From: an uncultured Oscillospiraceae bacterium
Lineage (GTDB): Bacteria; Bacillota; Clostridia; Oscillospirales; Oscillospiraceae
NCBI GenBank assembly: GCA_934636045.1
Contig: CAKTZP010000113.1
Location: 1-7,056, forward strand
Length of the DNA: 7,056 bases
Direction: 5' to 3'
Every line of letters begins with the position of its first letter. The stretch's first letter is position 1. Positions 1 through 5,776 of the stretch are shown in pieces. The notes beneath the pieces are model-generated. The model saw only the letters and a program-made list of their open reading frames with translations, made no database searches and was not told the DNA's origin. The translations under genes were made by a program, and so were the position numbers.

Positions 1-1790
1 TTGCCCGTCTCGGTATCGACGTCGATGCGGCGATAGGCCGGGTCGGAGCTGGTGCCGGGCATCATGGAGATGGTGCCAGCCATCGGGCAGAGGAACTTTG
101 CGCCGCCGTACTCGAGGATGTCGCGGATGGGCAGACGCCAGCCCTTCGGCACGCCCTTCCAGCTGGGCTCGTGGGACAGCGACAGATGGGTCTTGACCAT
201 CATGGTGCAGTAGTCGGCATACTTCGGATCGCTCTCGAAGCGCTTGGCCTTCTCCTGTGCCAGAGGTGCCCAGTCAACGCCGTCGGCGCCGTAAACTTCC
301 TTCGCAATCAGCTCAACGCGCTGACGCAGCGGCATTTCGAGCGGATAGAGGAACTTGATCTCGTTCTTCTGCTCGCAGGCGTCCATGACCGTCTCGGCCA
401 GCTCGATGGCGCCCTCGCCGCCGTAGCGCCAGTGGTTGGACAGCGCGCAGCGGACACCCTTCTCCTTGCAGAGTCTGCGGATGAGGGCGATTTCGGCGTC
501 GGTGTCGGTGTAGAACTGGTTGATGCAGACGACGGGAACGATGCCGGACTTGTTGATGGTGTCAACATGGTGGAACAGGTTCTCGCAGCCCTTTTCCAGC
601 AGCTCGAGGTTCTCCTCGGTGTACTCGACGGGCAGGGGACGGCCGGCCACGACCGCCGGGCCGCCGCCGTGCATCTTGAGCGCGCGGATGGTCGCGACCA
701 GAACGGAGACGTTCGGGGTCAGACCGGACAGGCGGGACTTGACGTTCCAGAACTTTTCAAAGCCGATGTCGGCAGCGAAGCCGGACTCGGTAACATGGTA
801 ATCGAACAGCTTGAGCGCCAGACGGTCGCCGATGACGGAAGACTGGCCAATGGCGATGTTGGCGAACGGACCGGCGTGGATCAGCACGGGCTGATGCTCG
901 ACGGTGTAGCAGACGGTGGGGTTGATGGTGTTGCGCATCCACGCGGTCATTGCACCGGCGACCTCAAGGTCCTCGGTGGTGACGGGCTCACCGCTGCGGG
1001 AATAGGCGACGACGATCTTGCCGATGCGCTCGCGCAGATCCTTCAGATCGCGGGCGACGGAAAGAATGGCCATCAGCTCGGAGCCGACGGCGATGCCGAA
1101 CTTGGACTCCATGAGGTAGCCGTCCTTCGTGCCGCCGATGCCGATGATGATGTTGCGCAGACCCTGCGCGCAGAAGTCCAGCACCCAGCCCATCTCGACA
1201 CGCTTGGGGTCGATGTCCAGACGCTTCAGGCCGCGCTTGGCCAGCTGCTCGTCGTTATAGTTGCGCTCGTGCTGCATGCGAGCGTTGAGCGCGACCATGG
1301 CAAGGTTGTGGGCGTTCATGATGTCGTTGATGTCGCCGGTCAGGCCGAGGGAGAACTCGGTCATCGGCATCAGCAGCGCGTTGCCGCCGCCGGCCGCAGT
1401 GCCCTTGACGTTCATGGTCGGGCCGCCGGAGGGCTGACGCAGGCAGCCGCCGACGTTCTTGCCGAGCTTGCCGAGGCCTTCGATCAGACCAAGAGAGGTG
1501 GTGGACTTGCCCTCGCCCAGCGGAGTGGGGGTAATGGCGGTGACTTCAATGAACTTGCCGTCGGGCTTGTCCTTCAGGCGGTTCATGATCTTGATGAAGT
1601 CCAGCTTCGGGGTCTTGCCATAGGGAATGATCTCCTCGGGGAGCAGGCCCAGCTTTTCGCGGAAATATTCCACGGAGGGAAGGGTCTTCTCGGCTTCCTC
1701 AGCGATCTGCCAGTCCTTGTAGACGGTGGGGTCGAGGGTCACACGGCCGTTTTCATCTACGTACTTGCCATCCTTGAATTCGATTGCCAT
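1..1790 (-). CDS. fhs: Formate--tetrahydrofolate ligase (3' end runs off window)
   Basis: ATP-dependent ligation of formate to tetrahydrofolate, giving 10-formyl-THF; a cytoplasmic enzyme feeding purine synthesis, serine/glycine exchange and, in acetogens, the methyl branch of the Wood-Ljungdahl pathway. I read 596 complete codons from the ATG at 1790 without an in-frame stop. The P-loop [13 protein letters not shown] is at residues 86-98. The family blocks KGTAAGGG (129-136), LTGDIN (150-155), HAGPFANIA (305-313), [11 protein letters not shown] (366-376) and the tryptophan in ALSNHW (454) are all present. The protein ends in [10 protein letters not shown], which in relatives lies only a few residues before the C-terminus, so roughly five codons plus the stop are missing. 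An AAGGAGG ribosome site 9 nt upstream fixes the start. It has about 600 residues against about 556 for the Moorella enzyme: it carries an N-terminal extension of about 25 residues and reads QPSGGP where the classical enzyme has EPSLGP. This resembles a divergent clade I recall from Desulfovibrio-type bacteria and some Clostridia. Function is confident; clade placement is from memory. Confidence 0.96.
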   Translation of the reverse strand, partial: MAIEFKDGKYVDENGRVTLDPTVYKDWQIAEEAEKTLPSVEYFREKLGLLPEEIIPYGKTPKLDFIKIMNRLKDKPDGKFIEVTAITPTPLGEGKSTTSLGLIEGLGKLGKNVGGCLRQPSGGPTMNVKGTAAGGGNALLMPMTEFSLGLTGDINDIMNAHNLAMVALNARMQHERNYNDEQLAKRGLKRLDIDPKRVEMGWVLDFCAQGLRNIIIGIGGTKDGYLMESKFGIAVGSELMAILSVARDLKDLRERIGKIVVAYSRSGEPVTTEDLEVAGAMTAWMRNTINPTVCYTVEHQPVLIHAGPFANIAIGQSSVIGDRLALKLFDYHVTESGFAADIGFEKFWNVKSRLSGLTPNVSVLVATIRALKMHGGGPAVVAGRPLPVEYTEENLELLEKGCENLFHHVDTINKSGIVPVVCINQFYTDTDAEIALIRRLCKEKGVRCALSNHWRYGGEGAIELAETVMDACEQKNEIKFLYPLEMPLRQRVELIAKEVYGADGVDWAPLAQEKAKRFESDPKYADYCTMMVKTHLSLSHEPSWKGVPKGWRLPIRDILEYGGAKFLCPMAGTISMMPGTSSDPAYRRIDVDTETG

Positions 1791-1799
1791 GGGGAATTT

Positions 1800-1806
1800 C
1801 CTCCTT
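1800..1806 (-). promoter_or_regulatory. Ribosome binding site of fhs
   Basis: On the minus strand the site reads AAGGAGG and ends 9 nt before the ATG at 1790. It is a full-strength Shine-Dalgarno match and decides the fhs start. It sits immediately 3' of the leader hairpin at 1811-1837, so leader folding could affect its accessibility. Confidence 0.85.
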
Positions 1807-1810
1807 GTCG

Positions 1811-1881
1811 TCCCGGGATCTTTCACTACCCCCGGGAGATATTTTCTTTGACGCCGCGCTTCATTCGTCCGCGACTCCCGG
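1811..1881 (-). promoter_or_regulatory. fhs leader with mutually exclusive stems
   Basis: Three short arms in the fhs 5' leader can pair in competing ways (plus-strand coordinates). The arm at 1832-1838 (ccgggag) is the exact reverse complement of both 1875-1881 (ctcccgg) and, shifted one base, 1811-1817 (tcccggg pairs with 1831-1837). Each option is a 7-bp GC-rich stem and the central arm can join only one. The promoter-proximal side also offers a GGCGCC/GGCGUC stem with one G-U pair. The downstream hairpin ends about 5 nt before the ribosome site. No U-run follows it, so any control would more likely act on translation or RNA stability than by termination. I do not recognise a known tetrahydrofolate riboswitch core here. 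Structure is seen; a regulatory role is inference. Confidence 0.35.
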
Positions 1882-1888
1882 CGCCATT

Positions 1889-1904
1889 CGATATAAATAT
1901 ATCG
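1889..1904. promoter_or_regulatory. Palindrome at the fhs transcription start (possible operator)
   Basis: A perfect inverted repeat cgatata-aa-tatatcg, with 7-bp arms and a 2-nt centre. It begins about 9 nt after the -10 box of the fhs promoter, so it spans roughly +2 to +17 of the predicted transcript. This is a usual place for a repressor operator; alternatively it forms a small AU-rich hairpin at the very 5' end of the mRNA. It stands out as AT-rich in a GC-rich region. The palindrome is seen; its role is inferred. Confidence 0.45.
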
Positions 1905-1912
1905 GTATTTGC

Positions 1913-1941
1913 ATTATAGCATTATGCGATAGTGTTGTCAA
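1913..1941 (-). promoter_or_regulatory. Sigma-A promoter of fhs
   Basis: On the minus strand there is a perfect -35 box TTGACA (1941-1936), a 17-nt spacer, and a perfect -10 box TATAAT (1918-1913). A run of six A residues (1961-1956 on the minus strand) lies about 15 nt upstream of the -35 box and could act as an UP element. The predicted transcription start near 1906 gives a leader of about 115 nt. A match to both hexamers with optimal spacing implies strong basal transcription, consistent with fhs being transcribed as its own unit. Confidence 0.88.
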
Positions 1942-1975
1942 TACGCGATGCAGGATTTTTTGCAGAATTTGCCGG

Positions 1976-2015
1976 AAAAGGAGCACCCTGCGAAGGGACG
2001 CTCTCGCAGGGTGCT
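1976..2015 (-). terminator. Rho-independent-like terminator after the trigger-factor-like gene
   Basis: A perfect 12-bp inverted repeat, agcaccctgcga (1982-1993) and tcgcagggtgct (2004-2015), encloses a 10-nt loop. Read on the minus strand it lies about 33 nt after the TAA of the preceding gene and is followed by CC and then TTTT. The U-run is short, so the terminator may be of moderate strength, but the stem is long and GC-rich. It separates the upstream gene from the fhs promoter, whose -35 box begins about 40 nt downstream. Confidence 0.75.
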
Positions 2016-2048
2016 GATTCGGCAATGTAAAACAATAAGAAAATGACG

Positions 2049-2999
2049 TTAAACCGTCTTTTCCTTGACGGTTGCCTCGGCGCGGACAAGGGCGAGCACC
2101 TTGCGCGCGACGACGGTTTGGATGACGGCCTGTTCGAACGCGCCGACGGAGTCGTCGTCGAGCTGGTCGAGATTGATGTTGTTCTGGCGGCAGATCTCCT
2201 GCTGCGCGCGCTCGATCTCGGCGTCCTCGGCCACGATGGACTCAAGGGCGGCGATCTTCTGGATGGCAGTGCGGATGCACAGGCTCTGCCTGGCATCGGG
2301 CAGCAGCTCCTCGCGCAGCTGTGCTTCGGTCTTTCCGCTAAAGCTGCAATAGGCCTCAAGCGTCAGCCCCTGCTGCGCCAGCTGGGCGCGGAGGTTGTTC
2401 AGCTCCTCGTCCACCGCATTTTCAAGCTCGGCCTGCGTGGGCTCGTAGTCGAGCGTGGCCGCCGCCTGCCGCAGAAGGCTGTCGAGCAGCTCGGCCTCAG
2501 CGCGGTCGTCATAGTAGGCCTGCAGCGCCTTGCCGACCTCTGTGCGCAGCTGCGCCATGCTCTCGCAGCGGCCGACCTCGCGGGCAAAGCGGTCGTCGAG
2601 CGCATAGACGCCGCGCGCGCGGATTTCGTGGATCAGGCAGTCGAATTCGGCGTCCTTCCCGGCCAGCTCCGCCGCGTGATATTGCTCGGGGAAGCGCACA
2701 CGCACGGTCACGCGGTCGCCGGGATTCTTGTTCAGCAGCTGCTCCTCAAAGCCGGGGATGAACGCGCCGCTGCCGAGGGTGAGCGTCTGCATCTGCGCCG
2801 TACCGCCGTCGAATTTGACGCCGTCCACCGCACCGGAATAATCCAGCACCAGCTCGTCGCCCAGCACGGACGGCCGGTCGGTGATGACCGTAATATCCGG
2901 CGTCTGCGACCGCATCCGCTCCAGATGCTTGTCGATGACACTGTCGGAAACGGCCAGATGCTCCAGCGTTCCTGTGAGTCCTTTGTATTGAAATTTCAT
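2049..2999 (-). CDS. Trigger-factor-like FKBP peptidyl-prolyl isomerase lacking the ribosome-binding domain
   Basis: A 316-residue predicted folding helper, probably cytoplasmic since no signal peptide or membrane segment is visible. Residues about 1-45 resemble the linker that follows the N-terminal domain in trigger factor. Residues about 46-128 form an FKBP-type isomerase domain, with GDELVLDYSG (47-56), the hallmark FIPGFEEQLLN (80-90) and a closing FDCLIHEIRAR. Residues about 131-305 are a helical, charged region like the trigger-factor C-terminal (SurA-like) chaperone domain. Trigger factor is usually about 430 residues; the missing part is the first 110 or so, including the GFRxGxxP ribosome-docking signature. 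The start is sound: an AAGGAG site stands 6 nt before the ATG, so this looks like a genuine short paralogue and not a truncated read. It is probably a non-ribosomal chaperone/isomerase; substrates are unknown. The true tig is presumably elsewhere in the genome. Confidence 0.9.
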   Translation of the reverse strand: MKFQYKGLTGTLEHLAVSDSVIDKHLERMRSQTPDITVITDRPSVLGDELVLDYSGAVDGVKFDGGTAQMQTLTLGSGAFIPGFEEQLLNKNPGDRVTVRVRFPEQYHAAELAGKDAEFDCLIHEIRARGVYALDDRFAREVGRCESMAQLRTEVGKALQAYYDDRAEAELLDSLLRQAAATLDYEPTQAELENAVDEELNNLRAQLAQQGLTLEAYCSFSGKTEAQLREELLPDARQSLCIRTAIQKIAALESIVAEDAEIERAQQEICRQNNINLDQLDDDSVGAFEQAVIQTVVARKVLALVRAEATVKEKTV

Positions 3000-3056
3000 G
3001 AGATTCTCCTTGTGATATTGAGTGATATCGGTGGGATGTTTTTCGTATCTGCGTAT

Positions 3057-3113
3057 GGCTCCCTGCCTCCCTCCTTGAGGGAGGTGGCACGGCGAAGCCG
3101 TGACGGAAGGGGT
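3057..3113. repeat. Double-hairpin palindromic intergenic repeat
   Basis: Two adjacent perfect hairpins: cctccctc/gagggagg with a 3-nt loop (3066-3084), and cacggc/gccgtg with a gaa loop (3088-3102), followed by acggaaggggt. This pattern of a purine/pyrimidine hairpin next to a CACGGC-GAA-GCCGTG hairpin is one I recall as a high-copy intergenic element in gut Clostridia. Only this single copy is in the window, so repetitiveness itself cannot be shown here. It sits in the gap upstream of the trigger-factor-like gene. Exact boundaries are uncertain. Confidence 0.65.
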
Positions 3114-3174
3114 CCCCCGCGCCGCAGCGTGCGTATCGATATGGCTTGCAGCAAAAATCGAAGGTGCCAGCGTG

Positions 3175-3191
3175 GGCGGTCATTGACCGCC
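3175..3191 (-). terminator. Hairpin downstream of DUF3786 gene, possible operon end
   Basis: A perfect inverted repeat ggcggtca-t-tgaccgcc (8-bp arms, effectively a 7-bp stem with a 3-nt loop) begins 26 nt after the TAA of the DUF3786 gene on the minus strand. A run of five T follows only about 15 nt later (TTTTT, minus strand of 3158-3154), so it is not a canonical intrinsic terminator. It may end the upstream operon, stabilise its 3' end, or belong to the nearby repeat-rich segment. Confidence 0.4.
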
Positions 3192-3217
3192 GCTGCGGCG
3201 TGACACGGAGTGCCGAT

Positions 3218-3823
3218 TTACATTGCCGCCTTCAGCGTGGAGATCAGCAGATCGCCTGCAACCACGCGGTCTTCGGCGGCGAAGTTATCGGCGAAATTGG
3301 CGGTGTACAGCAGCTGGGCGTTGGGCGGAAACTCGTCGTCGCCCTCCCAGACCAGCAGCCGCAGGCGGTAGCGGTCAAACAGCGTGAATTCATAGCCCGC
3401 ATCGCCGTGCTTGAGGGGAATGCCGCCGAGCTTTTCCGCCGCCGCGCGGAAGGCGGCGATGCGCGTGCCGAAGGTGAACGCCGCGCGGGTCAGGACGCGG
3501 CCGGTAAACGGCTTGATGTAAACCTCGCCCCACGGCAGCTCGCGGAAGGTCTTAAATTCGTCCGTCGGCGCGGCGAGCCTCCCGAGCAGCAGCAGCCGCA
3601 GCAGGAAGGTTTGCAGCGGAAGCGGCGGCGTTGTGCCGTCCGGTGCGGCGACGGCCGCGGTGGGGTAGGCCACGCGGTAATCCGTGCCGAGCAGGCGGAC
3701 GGTAAAGGCCGCGCCGTCAAATTTCACGCCCGTGCGCGCGGCGGCCTCGTGCGGGTCGAGCGCAGCGAATTGCTCCGCGTAGTGCGCGAAGGGGACTTCC
3801 TCCTTGTGATTTTCTACCTGCAT
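3218..3823 (-). CDS. DUF3786 domain protein
   Basis: A 201-residue soluble protein that I recognise as DUF3786, a family of about 200 residues with no established reaction, often found near corrinoid/one-carbon genes. Supporting blocks are YAEQFAALDPHEAAARTGVKF (14-34, family opening DPxExAxRxGxxF), LPLQTFLLRLLL (68-79), FKTFRELPWGEVY (90-102), AAEKLGG (128-134), and the strongly characteristic LLVWEGDDEFPPNAQLLY (156-173). No cysteine cluster, signal peptide or membrane segment is visible. The start is set at the ATG at 3823, which has a GGAG site overlapping the end of the upstream gene. The frame stays open upstream to an ATG at 3925, but that part only overlaps the RACE C-terminus and does not look like the family. 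The 4-nt gap to the RACE stop implies one mRNA and coupled translation. An accessory role in corrinoid activation is inference from this neighbourhood. Confidence 0.88.
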   Translation of the reverse strand: MQVENHKEEVPFAHYAEQFAALDPHEAAARTGVKFDGAAFTVRLLGTDYRVAYPTAAVAAPDGTTPPLPLQTFLLRLLLLGRLAAPTDEFKTFRELPWGEVYIKPFTGRVLTRAAFTFGTRIAAFRAAAEKLGGIPLKHGDAGYEFTLFDRYRLRLLVWEGDDEFPPNAQLLYTANFADNFAAEDRVVAGDLLISTLKAAM

Positions 3824-3827
3824 GGGC

Positions 3828-5756
3828 TCACTCCAATCCCGCAAAGCGTGCTGCGTCTGTGTGCGGCAGGAAGCAGGCGGCCACGAAGCTATCCATGTAG
3901 CCCGGGTGGGTGGAAAGCTCAACATAGGTCATGTTGCATGCCACCTCATCCACCTTCTGCTCGGCTTCGTCGGACAGCGCCATGGCGTAAGCGCCGGAGA
4001 GCGAGGAGTTGCCGATGTAGTGGAACAGCTCCAGCGGGACGTTCGGGAACATGCCGATGCGGACGGCGTTTTTCATGTTGATGCCGCTGCCGATGCCGCC
4101 GGCGACGTAGAAGCCCTCAATGACGCTCTCGTCCATGTCCATGCTGGAAAGCAGAGTATCAATGGCGGAGTAGATCGCGCCCTTGGCGCGGATGAAGTTC
4201 AGAATATCGACCTCGTTGAGCGCGACCTCGCGGCCGGTAGCGGATTCCACCGCCGTGGCCAGCAGGTAGCGGCCGGTGCCGTGGTGGTCGCGCAGGACGC
4301 GCGGGCTTTCGCGGACGAACAGACCCTTGGAATTGATGGCGCCGGTGCGGAACAGCTCGGCGATCGTGTCGATGATGCCGCTGCCGCAGAGGCCGACAGG
4401 CTTCTGTCCTGCCTCGCCGATGATGCGCAGCTTCGGCTCGAGGGTCGTCTCGTCGATCTCGCAGGCCTCGATCGCGCCGTCCGTGGCGCGCATGCCGCAG
4501 GAAATGTCGCCGCCCTCAAAGGCGGGGCCTGCCGAGCAGGCGCAGGACATCAAAAAGTCGCGGTTGCCGAAGACGATCTCGCCGTTGGTGCCGAGGTCGA
4601 TGAATAGCGACAGCTCGTCCTTGTTCCAGATCATGCCCGCAAAGGTGCCCGCCGTAATATCGCCGCCGACGTAGGAGCCGATGTTCGGCGCGATCAGAAT
4701 GCGCGCGTTGGGATGGATGGGCAGCGCCAGATCGCCGCCGCGCAGGCCGTTCCAGTGGAAAAACGCGGGAATGTACGGCTCGGTGCGCACAGGCTCGGCA
4801 TCCACGCCCACAAGCAGGTGGTTCATGGTGGTGTTCGCGCCGACGCTCATGCGCAGAATGCGGGTCGCGGTCACGCCCGCATGCTTACACAGCGCGGCAA
4901 TCAGGGGCACAAGCGTTTCCTTGACGATGGCATCCTGCAATTTCTTGCGGCCGCCGGGCTTGCCCTGCTCCACGATGCGGTTGATGACGTCCGCGCCGTA
5001 GCGGATCTGCCCGTTACCGCCGGAGGCCTTGGCCAGCAGGCGGCCGTCCTTCAGATCAAACAGGACAGCGGAAACGGTGGTGGTGCCGATGTCGACGGCA
5101 AGGCCGCACAGGGGTGCGGTATCTGCAGCAGGGAGGATATCATAGACGACAAAACGGTCATCGAGGTGTTCGCCTGCAACTTTGACCGAGAAATTGCTCT
5201 CGCGCAGGATATGCGGAAGCTTTCGCAGCGGGAAGAACGGAAGCTCGACGGTCTTGCAGCCGGTTTTTTCCATGAGTGCACGCTCAAGCCGCTCGTTGTC
5301 GGGCATGGTGTCATCAAGCGTCGGCTCGTCGAGCGTCAGGGCGACGGCTTCAAAGCGGTTTTCCAGCGCAATGCCCGCCTCGCGGACACCGGAAAGCAGC
5401 TGCTCGAAAATCGCGACCTCCTCGCCGGAGGACAGGTCGGCGGTCTTCATGCGGCTGCGGTAGGCCGAGGCGATGTCCGGCACCTGCACCGTCACGTCCG
5501 AGCGGGCGTAGGTGCAGCACGACAGCCGCCAGCCGTCGGCAAACTCCTCGTCGGAGATATGGGAGGTCTGCAAGCCCTCGGTGCTGCCGGAAATCAATTT
5601 GACGCGGCATTTTCCGCAGGAGCCGTTGCCGGAGCAGGGGGCGTCGATGGCAACATTGGCCTTCCGCGCGGCGTCAAGCAGAGTTTCCTCGTCGCTGACG
5701 CTGATGGAAACGGGTGCATCATGGTTTTCAAAGGTAAAGGTCAGTTCGTGGGTCAT
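3828..5756 (-). CDS. Reductive activator of corrinoid enzymes (RACE; [2Fe-2S] ferredoxin + ASKHA ATPase, RamA/RACo-like)
   Basis: A 642-residue cytoplasmic protein that couples ATP hydrolysis to electron transfer, returning oxidised Co(II) corrinoid to active Co(I). Residues 1-95 are a plant-type ferredoxin domain with CSGNGSCGKC (Cys41, 47, 50) and a fourth ligand at Cys80 or 81. Residues about 96-215 form the linker/middle region. From 216 the ASKHA core shows CGLAVDIGTTTVSAVLFDL (phosphate 1), SVGANTTMNHLL (304-315), FIDLGTNGEIVFG (385-397), CSAGPAFEGGDISCG (407-421), GLCGSGIIDTIAELF (455-469) and FYVAGGIGSGINM (549-561). The C-terminus has the family-like STHPGYMDSF. Domain order and length match bacterial RACo and acetogen activators; archaeal RamA instead has C-terminal [4Fe-4S] clusters. 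The start at 5756 is chosen for its GGAG site 9 nt upstream and because the ferredoxin fold begins there; an in-frame ATG at 5900 would overlap the preceding gene. Its client corrinoid protein is not in this window. Confidence 0.95.
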   Translation of the reverse strand: MTHELTFTFENHDAPVSISVSDEETLLDAARKANVAIDAPCSGNGSCGKCRVKLISGSTEGLQTSHISDEEFADGWRLSCCTYARSDVTVQVPDIASAYRSRMKTADLSSGEEVAIFEQLLSGVREAGIALENRFEAVALTLDEPTLDDTMPDNERLERALMEKTGCKTVELPFFPLRKLPHILRESNFSVKVAGEHLDDRFVVYDILPAADTAPLCGLAVDIGTTTVSAVLFDLKDGRLLAKASGGNGQIRYGADVINRIVEQGKPGGRKKLQDAIVKETLVPLIAALCKHAGVTATRILRMSVGANTTMNHLLVGVDAEPVRTEPYIPAFFHWNGLRGGDLALPIHPNARILIAPNIGSYVGGDITAGTFAGMIWNKDELSLFIDLGTNGEIVFGNRDFLMSCACSAGPAFEGGDISCGMRATDGAIEACEIDETTLEPKLRIIGEAGQKPVGLCGSGIIDTIAELFRTGAINSKGLFVRESPRVLRDHHGTGRYLLATAVESATGREVALNEVDILNFIRAKGAIYSAIDTLLSSMDMDESVIEGFYVAGGIGSGINMKNAVRIGMFPNVPLELFHYIGNSSLSGAYAMALSDEAEQKVDEVACNMTYVELSTHPGYMDSFVAACFLPHTDAARFAGLE

Positions 5757-5776
5757 GTGAAGATTCTCCTCAAAAA

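Larger units (their letters stand above)
3000..3217. other. Intergenic region between DUF3786 and trigger-factor-like genes
   Basis: A 218-bp gap without a convincing gene. It holds the hairpin at 3175-3191, the double-hairpin repeat at 3057-3113, and the AAGGAG ribosome site of the downstream gene (plus strand 3006-3011). A small imperfect palindrome, gatat-tgagtg-atatc, lies around 3013-3030. I could not find a convincing -35/-10 pair for the trigger-factor-like gene, so its promoter is unresolved; it may be read through from upstream or use a weak promoter. Confidence 0.6.

Noticed and set aside
1791..1910. Known tetrahydrofolate or glycine riboswitch upstream of fhs
   Set aside because: I could not match the leader to the conserved cores of these classes as I remember them, so only an unassigned leader structure is reported.
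171..1919. Plus-strand open frame of 582 codons
   Set aside because: It is antisense to fhs. The minus-strand reading gives a full set of ligase motifs, while the plus-strand reading is a low-complexity G/A/V/L/D-rich product typical of GC-rich antisense frames, with no ribosome site.
2043..3203. Plus-strand open frame of 386 codons
   Set aside because: It lies opposite the trigger-factor-like gene and runs through the hairpin repeat. The composition is that of an antisense shadow and no domain is recognisable.
3824..3925. N-terminal extension of the DUF3786 gene to the ATG at 3925
   Set aside because: The added residues merely read another frame of the RACE C-terminus. The ATG at 3823 has a GGAG site and gives the usual family length.
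3001..5770. Shared 10-base word agattctcct just upstream of both the trigger-factor-like and the RACE start codons (3001-3010 and 5761-5770)
   Set aside because: It consists mostly of the Shine-Dalgarno complement and a short flank, so the match is likely explained by ribosome-site similarity.
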